Assembly (NCBI GenBank): GCA_018645405.1
Contig: JABGOQ010000081.1
Span: 1 to 32,962 of the forward strand
From: Anaerolineae bacterium
GTDB lineage: Bacteria; Chloroflexota; Anaerolineae; Anaerolineales; Villigracilaceae
DNA length: 32,962 nt
Direction of reading: 5' to 3'
The translations under genes were made by a program, and so were the position numbers. The notes below the pieces were generated by a model. That model was not told the origin of the DNA. It was given only the letters and a program-made list of their open reading frames with translations, and ran no database searches. This document shows positions 23,834 through 32,701 of this stretch, one piece after another. The stretch's first letter is position 1; every line of letters starts with the position of its first letter.

Positions 23834-24580
23834 TTATATCTCCTTGTTGAGATGCTCAACAAGATGAGCAACAACATCCGGTAATTTTTCTGGATTATCT
23901 ACAATATGCGATTCTGGGATTAATTTCGATTCGTGCAAACGCTTCTGCGTGAAGGGCGTGCTGACCGCCACAACTTGCATCTTTGCATTGAGGGCGGCTT
24001 CAACACCAGCCGGTGAATCTTCGATTACTAAACAATCAGATGGGTTCACATCTAATTCTTTGGCAACCAGAAGATACATCTCAGGGTTGGGCTTGCCGTG
24101 TTTTACATCATCGCGGGTGGCAACAAAGCCGAAGGCGTTTTCCAACTCAAGGATTTTCAGCACACGACTCGCTTGTTCGCAATAAGACATGGTTGCCAAG
24201 CCCACTTTGCAATTGGCCTTTCGCGCTTCTTCGAGTAAAGCAATATTATGTGCCCATTGATTATCACGTATTACTTGTGGGTCAGATAAGATCTCAGCAT
24301 AGATTTTCAGGCGCACCTGCACATAAGCCTGCCACGGCGTAGATACGCCAAATTCGGCCATTCTTTTGCCTGCCTTTTCAGCGAGATCAAAACGCTTTAC
24401 GAGTGCCATTGCCACTTCTCTGCGAGAGAGCCCGACCACATCTTTGAAGGCTTCAATTACATCGTCTTCTTTTAAATCATGCGGGCATAATTCGGTAGTC
24501 GCACGCGCATAGGAAATTGCTTTCAATCGCTCGGTCTGTACCAGTGTACCATCCAGATCGAAAATCATTGCCTTAATCAT
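23834..24580 (-). CDS. HAD-superfamily sugar-phosphate phosphatase/mutase-like
   Basis: 248-aa HAD subfamily I protein with a helical cap. The nucleophile and acid-base Asp pair is in FDLDGTLVQ (Asp8, Asp10), the motif II region is GLATMSY, motif III is HGKPNPEMYL, and motif IV is CLVIEDSPAGVEAALNA, the form seen in beta-phosphoglucomutases and related sugar phosphatases. It acts in the cytoplasm on a phosphorylated metabolite that cannot be specified. It overlaps the upstream lipoprotein gene by four bases (ATGA), which indicates coupling. Its place between a lipoprotein and gnd-zwf fits a repair or sugar-phosphate side role. Confidence 0.87.
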   Translation of the reverse strand: MIKAMIFDLDGTLVQTERLKAISYARATTELCPHDLKEDDVIEAFKDVVGLSRREVAMALVKRFDLAEKAGKRMAEFGVSTPWQAYVQVRLKIYAEILSDPQVIRDNQWAHNIALLEEARKANCKVGLATMSYCEQASRVLKILELENAFGFVATRDDVKHGKPNPEMYLLVAKELDVNPSDCLVIEDSPAGVEAALNAKMQVVAVSTPFTQKRLHESKLIPESHIVDNPEKLPDVVAHLVEHLNKEI

Positions 24581-25152
24581 TCGCGCTCCACTTCAAAACC
24601 TTTACCAGAATCCTTCTCTAAATCGACGATGATTTCCTGTCCGCCGAAGCCATCCACGATATCGTGGGCGCGGACGATAACTCGAGTCATATTTTCTGGG
24701 ATGATGATGCCGCGCTTGCTACGGGTGAAGGGTTGTTCATCCACATGCGGATGCGCGAGTAGGCGAGTGAACGCGTCACCTTCTTGGACTTTGAGCTTGC
24801 TTCCGTTGGGAAGAAGAATATCCCAGCCGTTGGCGTAATCATCCCAACCCGTGTCTGGATGCGATACCGTGATGTGGAAAGTCCAGCTCCCCTCGGCATC
24901 TTGGATTGCGCGGACGTAGGTCACGTCTGCATCGGCGGAATCGAATGTTGGGGATTGGGTAGACGTTTCCATAACAGGGGCAGTTGTGGGGGGTGGGGTA
25001 GATGTGTCCATAGGGGGAGCAAGTGTTGGGCTGGGAGCGATCCGCTCGGTTGGGGGGATGGTAGGTGTTTCAGGTGTGGAGATGTTCTTTGTTCCGCACG
25101 AAGCTAAAAGAAGAGACATCCCAAAAATAAGTATGGTGGATAATTTAGACAT
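24577..25152 (-). CDS. Secreted lipoprotein, unknown function
   Basis: 191 aa. Signal peptide MSKLSTILIFGMSLLLASC with lipobox LASC (Cys19), then a Thr/Pro linker with repeated METSTQSPT-like units to about residue 70. The soluble part, about 120 residues, contains VTYVRAIQDAEGSWTFHITVSHPDTGWDDYANGWDI-type strands and ends in an all-beta pattern (TRVIVRAHDIVDGFGGQEIIVDLEKD). No enzyme motif was seen. Its last bases overlap the HAD gene start, which is odd for an exported protein beside cytoplasmic enzymes and suggests loose operon grouping. Confidence 0.78.
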   Translation of the reverse strand: MSKLSTILIFGMSLLLASCGTKNISTPETPTIPPTERIAPSPTLAPPMDTSTPPPTTAPVMETSTQSPTFDSADADVTYVRAIQDAEGSWTFHITVSHPDTGWDDYANGWDILLPNGSKLKVQEGDAFTRLLAHPHVDEQPFTRSKRGIIIPENMTRVIVRAHDIVDGFGGQEIIVDLEKDSGKGFEVERE

Positions 25153-25163
25153 TTTAGTGTTCC

Positions 25164-25196
25164 AAACCTGACGGGTCTTGAAGACCTGTCAGGTTT
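25164..25196. repeat. CCTGACAGG-type palindromic repeat
   Basis: AAACCTGACGGGTCTT followed by GAAGACCTGTCAGGTTT, a near-perfect 33-bp palindrome in the 49-bp gap between the reductase stop and the lipoprotein start. A half-copy is at 3040-3054. Confidence 0.6.
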
Positions 25197-25201
25197 CGCT
25201 T

Positions 25202-26446
25202 TTAGACTGTTTTTAGATATTCTCGAATCAGCAACGCGGCAGTCGCGCCTTCACCAGCCGCAGATGCGACCTGTTTGGTGCTGCCGGCGCGGACATCACC
25301 TGCCGAAAAAATGCCGGGGACACTGGTTTCAAGAAAGGTGGGGTCGCGGGTTTCGTAACCCTGTGGGCGCGGATCATCGTGTATCAGATTGTGCCCGCTA
25401 ACGATGAAGCCCCACTGATTGGTCTCGACACCAGCGTTGGCAAGAAAGCCGGTGTTGGGTGTTTGACCGATGAAAGTGAAGACGCCTTTGGGGTGAATTT
25501 CTTCTTGTTTTCCGGTCTCTTTATCTTTGATAATGACCGTGTTGAGTTTGCTCTCTGCGCCTTTGAATTCGAGGGTTTCGGTATTGAAACGCACATCAAT
25601 TTGGGGATGAGCAAGCACTTTTTCTTGCAAAATTTTGCTGGCTGTCAGTTCATCGCCGCGTACAAGTAAGGTGACTTTTTCAACAAATTTCGTCAGAAAA
25701 ATGCTTTCTTCGGTAGCACTATTTCCACCGCCAATGACGGCAACGGGGAGATTTTTATAGAAGGGGCCATCACAGGTGGCACAAAAATGGATGCCTGCGC
25801 CGATATATTGTTCTTCGCCGGGAATCTCAAGACGTTTGTAGCGGCTGCCTGTGGCAATCAGGATTGCTTTGGCTGTATAGTTGCTTCCGTCACCTGTGGC
25901 GATATGCTTATAATTATCTTCACTGCGAACTTCGGTTACATCTTGGGCTTGAAGAAACTCAACCCCAAAACGCTCGGCTTGCAGGCGCAGTTGATGCGAA
26001 AAATCTGCACCAGAAATGCCTTCAGAGAAGCCGGGGACGTTATCTAGCCATTGGGTTGTGGCAGCTTGTCCTCCGAGGGCAGCACGTTCAATCACGAGCG
26101 TGTCGATCCCTTCTCGGGCGGTGTAGAGAGCGGTCGTTAATCCGGCAGGTCCACCGCCGATGATAATTAAATCGTAGTGGCTGCGTTCGGCTGTGGTTTT
26201 TAATCTGAGCTTGGATGCTAGTTCTGCATTTGATGGCTCCACCAAAATTGAGCCGTCTTCAAATTCGATGGTTGGGATGATCCGTTTGCCATCATTTCGC
26301 TTGATAACGTATTCTTCGCCTGTTTTGTTTTCTTCAATATCCACCCAGTTATAGGGGATCTGATGTTCACCTAAAAATTGCTTGCTTCGACGACAGTCTG
26401 GGCACCAATAGGCTCCGTATAAAGTGATTTTTGGGGCTGTGGTCAT
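25202..26446 (-). CDS. Glutaredoxin-thioredoxin reductase fusion
   Basis: 414 aa, about 90 longer than thioredoxin reductase (about 315). Residues 1-80 form a glutaredoxin/NrdH-like domain with CPDC (Cys15-Cys18) in YGAYWCPDCRRSKQFL and the cis-Pro in IIPTIEF. Residues 88-414 are thioredoxin reductase: FAD motif GGGPAG at 97-102, redox CATC (Cys222-Cys225), NADPH motif GGGNSA at 239-244, and GIFSAGDVR at the C-terminal FAD site. NADPH electrons probably pass from the CATC to the attached CPDC domain and then to target disulfides. GGAGGAG six bases upstream supports the ATG. First gene of the pentose-phosphate cluster on this strand; a palindromic repeat separates it from the next gene. Confidence 0.93.
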   Translation of the reverse strand: MTTAPKITLYGAYWCPDCRRSKQFLGEHQIPYNWVDIEENKTGEEYVIKRNDGKRIIPTIEFEDGSILVEPSNAELASKLRLKTTAERSHYDLIIIGGGPAGLTTALYTAREGIDTLVIERAALGGQAATTQWLDNVPGFSEGISGADFSHQLRLQAERFGVEFLQAQDVTEVRSEDNYKHIATGDGSNYTAKAILIATGSRYKRLEIPGEEQYIGAGIHFCATCDGPFYKNLPVAVIGGGNSATEESIFLTKFVEKVTLLVRGDELTASKILQEKVLAHPQIDVRFNTETLEFKGAESKLNTVIIKDKETGKQEEIHPKGVFTFIGQTPNTGFLANAGVETNQWGFIVSGHNLIHDDPRPQGYETRDPTFLETSVPGIFSAGDVRAGSTKQVASAAGEGATAALLIREYLKTV

Positions 26447-26539
26447 GTCTCTCTCCTCCGGAATAAATTTCTGCTTGCAACAAAAAATAAGACACCTTCT
26501 TCTGAGAGATTCTTACCATAAAAATTAATGTGAAAGCGC

Positions 26540-26569
26540 AAGACAATTCTCCGCTCCACGTGCTATAAT
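26540..26569 (+). promoter_or_regulatory. Candidate promoter of the AAA+ ATPase operon
   Basis: AAGACA (26540-26545), 18 bases, then a perfect TATAAT (26564-26569), about 39 bp before the ATG at 26608. AAGGA precedes the start. It lies between two divergent genes. Confidence 0.5.
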
Positions 26570-26607
26570 TCTTTAATTCTTCCCCTTTTAATAAAAGGAC
26601 TTTACTT

Positions 26608-27930
26608 ATGGCAAATACAAATTCACCTCGCGGCGGAACAGGTTTTTTGCCGCCGACGATCACTCGCATTGAAGATACGGGGCTTCCCGCACTCTGGTTG
26701 CAGGATTTGGCATTAAAAATTCTCTACTCGCAGGGATACCTTTCAGGTTTTCAGGTTGCAGAGGAACTCGCGCTACCATTTGCGGGTGTGACCGATCAGA
26801 TTCTCTCAGAACTGAAAAAAGAGAAACTTGTTGAGATTAAATCTGCCAAACAAGCAGGGCTTGGATCCAGTTCTTATCTCTATGCGATGACAAGCAAGGG
26901 AAACGAGCGTGCTCAGGAAGCAATGGCGCGCAGCCAATATGCGGGTGCAGCACCTGTGCCTATTGAAACCTATAATAATGCAGTCCGCAATCAATCTCAG
27001 GGACGCGTGGTTGTCACTTCACGCTCTATGCGTCAATTGATGTCACAATTGGTTCTCTCTGAGACTACATTTCAACGCTTGGGACCCGCGCTCAACTCTG
27101 GTGCGTCGATATTTCTATATGGACCTCCCGGCAATGGTAAAACCAGTATCGCCCGCTCTTTTGGTTCTTTGGTAATGAGCCAAAATATGTATATCCCCTT
27201 TGCTCTCTATGTAGATGGGCAGGTCATCAAGATGTACGACTCAGTTAACCATCAGCTCGTAAAAGAAGATGGGGCAACTAAGCGTGGCACTGGCTCTCTC
27301 AAAACAGGTATTCGCCGTGACCCGCGTTGGGTCAAAATTAAACGCCCCTTCATCGTCGTTGGCGGCGAGCTAACCCTTGAAGGCTTGGATCTTGTTTTTG
27401 ACGATACAAATAAGTTTTACGAAGCCCCTTTCCAGGTTAAAGCCAATGGCGGAATCTTGCTGATTGACGACTTCGGCAGGCAACAAGTCCGCCCACGTGA
27501 TCTGCTCAACCGCTGGATCGTTCCACTTGAAAACCGTGTCGATTTTCTCACCTTGCATACGGGACGTAAGATCGAAGTTCCTTTCGATGTGCTGGTCGTT
27601 TTCTCCACCAACCTGCCTCCCAAAGACCTCGTAGACGAAGCCTTTTTACGTCGTTTGCGGCATAAAATTGAAATCGGTGATCCCTCTTACGAAGGCTATA
27701 GAGAAATCTTTCGTCGTGTTGCGCAAGCCAAAGGTGTTCAATATGAAGATCAAGGGCTCGCTTACCTTTTGCAGGAATGGTATATCAAGCATAATCGAAA
27801 ACTGCGCGCCTCACATCCCCGTGATATTTGTGACCAAATCCTCGATATCTCACAATACCTTTCTGTTGACCCGATCATGACCCGCGAAATGATAGACAAC
27901 GCCGCACAAGCCTACTTTGTTGATCTCTAA
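26608..27930 (+). CDS. AAA+ ATPase with N-terminal winged-helix-like region
   Basis: 440 aa. Residues 25-105 look like a winged-helix or helix-turn-helix segment (LKILYSQGYLSGFQVAEELALPF, then VTDQILSELKKEKLVEI). The ATPase follows with Walker A GPPGNGKTS at 172-180 and Walker B ILLIDDFGR at 283-291. VFSTNLPP looks like sensor 1, and FLRRLRHKIEI carries likely arginine-finger residues. A loop of about 40 residues (DSVNHQLVKEDGATKRG) lies between Walker A and B. Proteins of this type are annotated simply as ATP-binding; the partner cannot be read from the sequence. It is followed after 3 bp by a glycerophosphodiesterase gene and likely shares its transcript. Confidence 0.82.
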   Translation: MANTNSPRGGTGFLPPTITRIEDTGLPALWLQDLALKILYSQGYLSGFQVAEELALPFAGVTDQILSELKKEKLVEIKSAKQAGLGSSSYLYAMTSKGNERAQEAMARSQYAGAAPVPIETYNNAVRNQSQGRVVVTSRSMRQLMSQLVLSETTFQRLGPALNSGASIFLYGPPGNGKTSIARSFGSLVMSQNMYIPFALYVDGQVIKMYDSVNHQLVKEDGATKRGTGSLKTGIRRDPRWVKIKRPFIVVGGELTLEGLDLVFDDTNKFYEAPFQVKANGGILLIDDFGRQQVRPRDLLNRWIVPLENRVDFLTLHTGRKIEVPFDVLVVFSTNLPPKDLVDEAFLRRLRHKIEIGDPSYEGYREIFRRVAQAKGVQYEDQGLAYLLQEWYIKHNRKLRASHPRDICDQILDISQYLSVDPIMTREMIDNAAQAYFVDL

Positions 27931-27933
27931 AAA

Positions 27934-28665
27934 ATGGTCCTAAAAAACCTCCCCACCCCAGCTATTTTTGCCCATCGCGGGGCGTCCTTGCAGGCTCCTG
28001 AAAACACGATTGCAGCCTTTGAGTTAGCCTACCAACAAGGCGCAGATGCGATTGAATTGGATGTGATGCTCAGCGCAGATGAAGTCCCGGTTGTCATCCA
28101 TGATCCAAGCGTAGATCGGACAACAAACGGAAAGGGTCTCGTCTGTGACCTTCCACTTGCTACCCTTCAAGAACTGGATGCTGGAGAGGGGCAACGAATC
28201 TCAACGCTTGATGAGATATTTGAGATTTTTGGTGGGCAACTTCCCTTCAATATCGAATTGAAAAATTACACAACCCGCGACGATCAAATTGTAGATAAAG
28301 TGGTCGAAGTCGTCAAAAAACACGATCTCGCTGAGAGTATTATTTTTTCATCCTTTCTTCCAAAAAATCTAAACCGTATTGCTCAACTCCTCCCCCAGTC
28401 TTCACGAGGGTTACTGGCCCAGGATAATTTTGTGGGATGGATCATCCGCACCTTTGTCTTCCGAATAGGAGGTTACGAGGCCCTGAACCCCGCGATGAAT
28501 AATATCTCTAAAAAGAAGGTTGAGAGAATACATCGCATTGGTCGCCAGGTTTATCCTTGGATATTGAACGATGCGGATGATATACGCCGCGCCGTCGATT
28601 GGGGCGTGGATGGCATCATTACCGATGATCCAGAGTTGGCGGTCAAAGCATTGCATAAAACGTAA
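27934..28665 (+). CDS. Glycerophosphodiester phosphodiesterase
   Basis: 243 aa, GDPD TIM barrel. The N-terminal motif FAHRGASLQAPENT (His14, Arg15), then ELDVMLSADEVPVVIHDPSVDRTTNG, shows the metal ligands Glu41 and Asp43 and the catalytic His56. ILEK-type ligand appears as FNIELKNY, and the C-terminal IITDDPELA is typical. It hydrolyses deacylated phospholipids to glycerol-3-phosphate and an alcohol. No signal peptide is visible, so it is likely cytoplasmic. The start is 3 bp after the ATPase stop with no Shine-Dalgarno, so translation probably depends on coupling. Confidence 0.92.
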   Translation: MVLKNLPTPAIFAHRGASLQAPENTIAAFELAYQQGADAIELDVMLSADEVPVVIHDPSVDRTTNGKGLVCDLPLATLQELDAGEGQRISTLDEIFEIFGGQLPFNIELKNYTTRDDQIVDKVVEVVKKHDLAESIIFSSFLPKNLNRIAQLLPQSSRGLLAQDNFVGWIIRTFVFRIGGYEALNPAMNNISKKKVERIHRIGRQVYPWILNDADDIRRAVDWGVDGIITDDPELAVKALHKT

Positions 28666-28722
28666 TAAGCGTCATTACGCAATACTTTTTACGAAAATCA
28701 AATTTTCCCTTGACAAATAATC

Positions 28723-29670
28723 ATGATCCCTCAAGAATGGCTTCAAGCCGCCTCCCAACGCCTCGCTGGCAAAATCCACTGCACGCCGCTCACCCATGAT
28801 GCGGAGCGCGGTTTATATATTAAATGGGAGAATCACCAAAAGACAGGTTCCTTCAAAGTGCGCGGGGCTCTAAATAAAGCCTTGATTCTCGAAGACTGGG
28901 AACGCGAAATGGGACTCGTCACCGCCTCGGCAGGGAATCATGGTCAAGGCGTTGCCTTGGCTGCTGAGTTGATTGGCGCATCGGCTCGGGTATTTGCATC
29001 CAAAGATGCGCCAACTGTTAAAATAGAAGCGATGCGCGCCCTCGGTGCAGAAGTGGAACTTGTCGAGGGAGACTATCATGGTGCAGAAGAAGCGGGATTA
29101 GCTTACGCTAAAAGAAACGATGCTGTTTGGATCTCTCCTTATAACGATGGACACGTCATCGCGGGGCAGGGAACAATCGCAAGCGAAATTTTGGAAGAAG
29201 CCCCTGAAACCGGTGAGATGAAGTGGATCGTGCCGCTTAGTGGTGGTGGTTTATTGTCGGGAATCGGTGCAGTTTTACGGGAGCAAGCCCAAAGCACGCA
29301 TGTGATCGGTGTTCAAGTCGAGGCATCCGCTTTTATGCATGGGATTTTTTATCGCGGCAATCAAGATGATGTGGAAGACCTTCCCACTCTCGCAGATGGC
29401 TTAGCGGGGGCAGTCGAGGAGAATTCGATCACCATTCCACTGATCCAAAAATATGTTGATGAGGTTATCTTGGTCTCCGAAGAGGAAGTTGCGGCTGCGA
29501 TCGCTTTTGCATGGAATGAATATGGCGAGAAAATCGAAGGTTCTGGCGCGGTCGGGCTGGCGGCAGTTTTGAGCAAAAAAGTATCTCAGGAACCGAGCGT
29601 TATCGTTGTTTCCGGGGGCAATATTCAACCTGAAATTCATGCCCAGATTTTGGCACCTTATGAAAAATAA
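28723..29670 (+). CDS. Threonine/serine dehydratase-like PLP enzyme
   Basis: 315 aa, fold-type II PLP enzyme of the IlvA/TdcB/serine racemase group, without the C-terminal regulatory ACT-like domain of IlvA. KTGSFKVRGA carries the Schiff-base Lys45, SAGNHGQG at 69-76 is the substrate-carboxylate loop, SGGGLLSG at 173-180 the phosphate loop, and VVSGGNI near the C-terminus binds the pyridine ring. It probably deaminates L-threonine or L-serine to the keto acid; racemase activity cannot be excluded. No Shine-Dalgarno is visible upstream. It overlaps the next gene by 11 bp. Confidence 0.88.
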   Translation: MIPQEWLQAASQRLAGKIHCTPLTHDAERGLYIKWENHQKTGSFKVRGALNKALILEDWEREMGLVTASAGNHGQGVALAAELIGASARVFASKDAPTVKIEAMRALGAEVELVEGDYHGAEEAGLAYAKRNDAVWISPYNDGHVIAGQGTIASEILEEAPETGEMKWIVPLSGGGLLSGIGAVLREQAQSTHVIGVQVEASAFMHGIFYRGNQDDVEDLPTLADGLAGAVEENSITIPLIQKYVDEVILVSEEEVAAAIAFAWNEYGEKIEGSGAVGLAAVLSKKVSQEPSVIVVSGGNIQPEIHAQILAPYEK

Positions 29671-32365
29671 TATTCTTTTATCCTGGGCATTATTGCTCTC
29701 TCTACTTTTATCTCTATTCTCACCTTTGCGTATCCTTGCTCAAGAGGCATCCCCGCCCGCCGAAGTTTTGGAATTGATCGAAAAAATGACACCCGAAGAA
29801 CGGGTTGGGCAGCTTTTTTTGATCAGCTTCGAAGGCACAGGCATTGAGAGTGAAGTTGAAGAGGAAGAATCTGCATTGGCCGCCTTTCTTGCCGAATACG
29901 CAATCGGCGGTGTGGTGCTGCGAAGAGAAAATGGTAACTTTTCTGACTCTCCAGAAAGAATTGATACACTCTATCAACTTATTGCCGACCTGCAAAAAAG
30001 TGTAGGAGAGACCGCAAATGAAAAAGAGGGAACCTATATACCGCTTTTGGTGGGCATCTCGCAAGAAAAGAGTGAATCTCTAGGCGGATTATCTGCGCAG
30101 CCTAACCCAATGGCAATTAGTGCAACCTGGAACCTGGAATTATCCGAGAAAACGGGTCATCTTTTAGGGAGTGAACTCACAGCGTTAGGCATTAATCTTT
30201 ATTTAGGGCCTTCACTGGATATTCTCGAAGACCCAAACCATGTTAACAATGGTGACTTGGGAACACGTTCTTTTGGCGGGAATCCCTATTGGGTTAGTGA
30301 AATGGGGCAAGCCTTCATCAGTGGTTTGCATAGCGGCAGTGAGGGGAAGATATTGGTCGTGGCGAAGCATTTTCCCGGTCGTGGGAATGCAGATCGCTCT
30401 CCACAGGAAGAAATTGTCACCATCCGTAAAACCTTGGAAGAGTTAAAAGAAGTGGAGCTCGCCCCTTTCTCAGCTGTTTCGGGAAGTTTCCCCTCTCCTG
30501 AAAATATTGATGGCTTGCTCATCTCTCATATCCGCTATGAGGGCTTTCAGGGCAATATCCGCCCGACAACAAGACCCATCAGCCTCGACGAAAAATCACT
30601 CACCCAAATCCTTGACCTTGCACCCTTTGCAGATTGGCGTAGCGCGGGAGGTATAATCGTGAGCGATGATCTTGGTAGCCGCGCTATCCGTGATTTTTAC
30701 GCTCCCGGAGATGAAGATTTTTTCGCCCATCTTGTTGCAAGAGATGCTTTCCTCGCTGGGAACGATCTGCTATATTTGGGCAATATCCTTTCCTCCGATT
30801 CATCTGATACCTATACATCCATTGCGAAAACCCTTACATTTTTCACAAAAAAATACAACGAAGATACTGCTTTTGCCGCACGGGTGGACGCAGCCTTAAT
30901 GCGCATTTTGACGCAAAAATTTCGTCTTTACCCATCTTTCTCTCTCAGTGCGGTACGCCCTTCTGCAAATGGTTTGGAAAAGGTTGGAAATGATCAGGAG
31001 ATTTCTTTTGAAATTGCCCAAAACGCAGCAACACTTCTCAGCCCAGATATTGACAACCTCGACTCTGTTCTCCCCGCTCCGCCCGCACTAGAAGAACGGA
31101 TGATTTTTATCACTGATACACAAAATGAAACACATCCAACACTCTCTTCTTCTGCGCTACCAGAGGCAGTTTTGCGGCTCTATGGTGAAGGCGGCGGAGG
31201 AGAAGTAGTTGAAATTAATATCTCAGATTATTCATTTGAAGATTTTCTGCTCTCCAGAGCCAATGATGAAGATATTTTCTTTGAGAGCAATCTCCGCCAA
31301 GCCGATTGGGTCGTCATATCTCTCGCCAGCCCCGAAAGCCTCTCCACATTGCGCCAACTCTTTGCCGAAAATCAAACCGTTCTGCGAGAAAAAAAAGTCA
31401 TCCTTTTTTCATTCACCGCCCCCTACACCCTCGATGCAACCGACATCTCCAAGCTAACCGCCTACTATGGTCTCTATCATTACACCCCCTCTTTTGTAGA
31501 TGTAGCCGCTCGACTTCTTTTTAAGGAATTGACGCCGATAGGCGCCGCACCGGTATCTATCTCTGGGATTGGCTATGATCTTGATACCGTAACCCAACCA
31601 GCACCGGAACAACTCTTGACCCTGAACTTGGCTCTGCCCCTCGAAACATCTCCCACGCCCGTAGCGGATGCCGCCACTCCCGCTCCCACCGCAATCCCGA
31701 TGTTCAAGGTGGGTGATACACTGGCAGTTCGTACTGGCGCGATTCTCGATCATAATGGCAACTTCGTCCCCGATGGAACAGTGGTCACATTTTCACTGAC
31801 AACGGGTGGCGAGAGCGGTGTTCAGCAACTCATCGAAACCCAAACTTCGGGTGGCATTGCTCGTGCTGATTTCCAACTTGATCAGACAGGCCTGCTCGAT
31901 ATCCGTGTTGCCAGCGGTAAAGCAATCGTTTCGGAAACATTACGTCTTGATATTTCAGATGAAGGCATCGCAGCAGCGGTGACAATCATTCCTCCTGCCT
32001 CACCAGAAGCGTCCACGCCTACACCCGCCATCACGTCGACGCCCACGCCAAATATTTCTCCCTACCTGGACGAAGGCAAACTCCGTTTTGGGGCTTGGTT
32101 ACTTGCTCTCTCTTTCTGGGCATTTGGTGCATGGATGGCGTATCTTGCGGGCAAGGCAACCGAATCCACACGTTGGGGGTTGCGCTGGGCATTATCCACC
32201 TTCTTGGGAGGGCTAATTGCCTATAATTATCTTGCGCTTGAATTACCGGCAGCAAAACCTATCATGGCGAGTGGTATCTCTAGTGTGATTGTCTTTGTCT
32301 TATTTGGAGAACTCGCCGGCTGGGCAGCTGGCTGGATATGGTTGCGGAGAAGTTTGGGGGAGTGA
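29660..32365 (+). CDS. GH3 beta-N-acetylhexosaminidase-like protein with Ig-like domain and C-terminal membrane helices
   Basis: 901 aa from the ATG at 29660, chosen because the signal peptide (MKNNILLSWALLLSLLLSLF, cleavage near LAQEA) begins there; a frame from 29606 would put 18 residues in front. Residues 35-430 are a GH3 barrel: MTPEERVGQLFL, LGTRSFGGNPYWV, KHFPG at 236-240, and VSDDL with the probable nucleophile Asp336. After KHFPG the sequence reads RGNADRSPQEE, lacking the His of the usual catalytic D-S-H loop of NagZ. A divergent alpha/beta region follows, then a Thr/Pro linker, an Ig-like (Big/invasin-type) domain at about 660-750, another Pro/Thr linker and about three membrane helices in the last 95 residues. 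It is thus exported and anchored. Likely peptidoglycan or glycan related; activity is uncertain. Confidence 0.83.
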   Translation: MKNNILLSWALLLSLLLSLFSPLRILAQEASPPAEVLELIEKMTPEERVGQLFLISFEGTGIESEVEEEESALAAFLAEYAIGGVVLRRENGNFSDSPERIDTLYQLIADLQKSVGETANEKEGTYIPLLVGISQEKSESLGGLSAQPNPMAISATWNLELSEKTGHLLGSELTALGINLYLGPSLDILEDPNHVNNGDLGTRSFGGNPYWVSEMGQAFISGLHSGSEGKILVVAKHFPGRGNADRSPQEEIVTIRKTLEELKEVELAPFSAVSGSFPSPENIDGLLISHIRYEGFQGNIRPTTRPISLDEKSLTQILDLAPFADWRSAGGIIVSDDLGSRAIRDFYAPGDEDFFAHLVARDAFLAGNDLLYLGNILSSDSSDTYTSIAKTLTFFTKKYNEDTAFAARVDAALMRILTQKFRLYPSFSLSAVRPSANGLEKVGNDQEISFEIAQNAATLLSPDIDNLDSVLPAPPALEERMIFITDTQNETHPTLSSSALPEAVLRLYGEGGGGEVVEINISDYSFEDFLLSRANDEDIFFESNLRQADWVVISLASPESLSTLRQLFAENQTVLREKKVILFSFTAPYTLDATDISKLTAYYGLYHYTPSFVDVAARLLFKELTPIGAAPVSISGIGYDLDTVTQPAPEQLLTLNLALPLETSPTPVADAATPAPTAIPMFKVGDTLAVRTGAILDHNGNFVPDGTVVTFSLTTGGESGVQQLIETQTSGGIARADFQLDQTGLLDIRVASGKAIVSETLRLDISDEGIAAAVTIIPPASPEASTPTPAITSTPTPNISPYLDEGKLRFGAWLLALSFWAFGAWMAYLAGKATESTRWGLRWALSTFLGGLIAYNYLALELPAAKPIMASGISSVIVFVLFGELAGWAAGWIWLRRSLGE

Positions 32366-32701
32366 ATCTGCCAATAAAGCAACTTATTTTTCAGTATGGT
32401 GTTCTACCAAATATAAGTTTTTAAAAGGGAAAATACGCATTTGTGATAAATAATTAGATGCATAAAAACAGGGGAATATGTGTTATAAATAAAGAAAAAA
32501 GTAAAGTAGAGTAGCATGGAAAATTGGATTAAATATCTAGCGTTTTCTTGTAAACAAACCCCCGCTGTCGGCGGGGGTTTGTTTTAAACTTAATCTGTTG
32601 TCTAGACGTGTGTATAGGAGGTGCTTCTGCCAAAATAATAATCCAGCGTATTATATGTTTTTCCAAGAGAATTTAGTCCATTCAATTATAAGGAGAAAAA
32701 A
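32366..32701. other. Gene-free intergenic region
   Basis: 336 AT-rich bases with a strong terminator at 32552-32585. The 186 bp before the terminator contain no convincing coding frame, and the last 115 bp form the leader of the following gene, ending in AAGGAG. No clear promoter or riboswitch fold was recognised. Confidence 0.6.
32552..32585 (+). terminator. Rho-independent terminator
   Basis: AAACAAACCCCCGC-TGTCG-GCGGGGGTTTGTTT, a perfect 14-bp stem ending in a T run. It lies 187 bp after the GH3 stop, so either the GH3 transcript has a long 3' tail or a short untranslated RNA ends here. Confidence 0.88.

Noticed and set aside
28711..28716. TTGACA just before the dehydratase gene
   Set aside because: It is 12 bases from the ATG at 28723, leaving no room for a -10 box upstream of the start.
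29606..29659. 18-residue extension of the GH3 protein
   Set aside because: It would place residues before a clean signal peptide and lies entirely within the dehydratase coding end.
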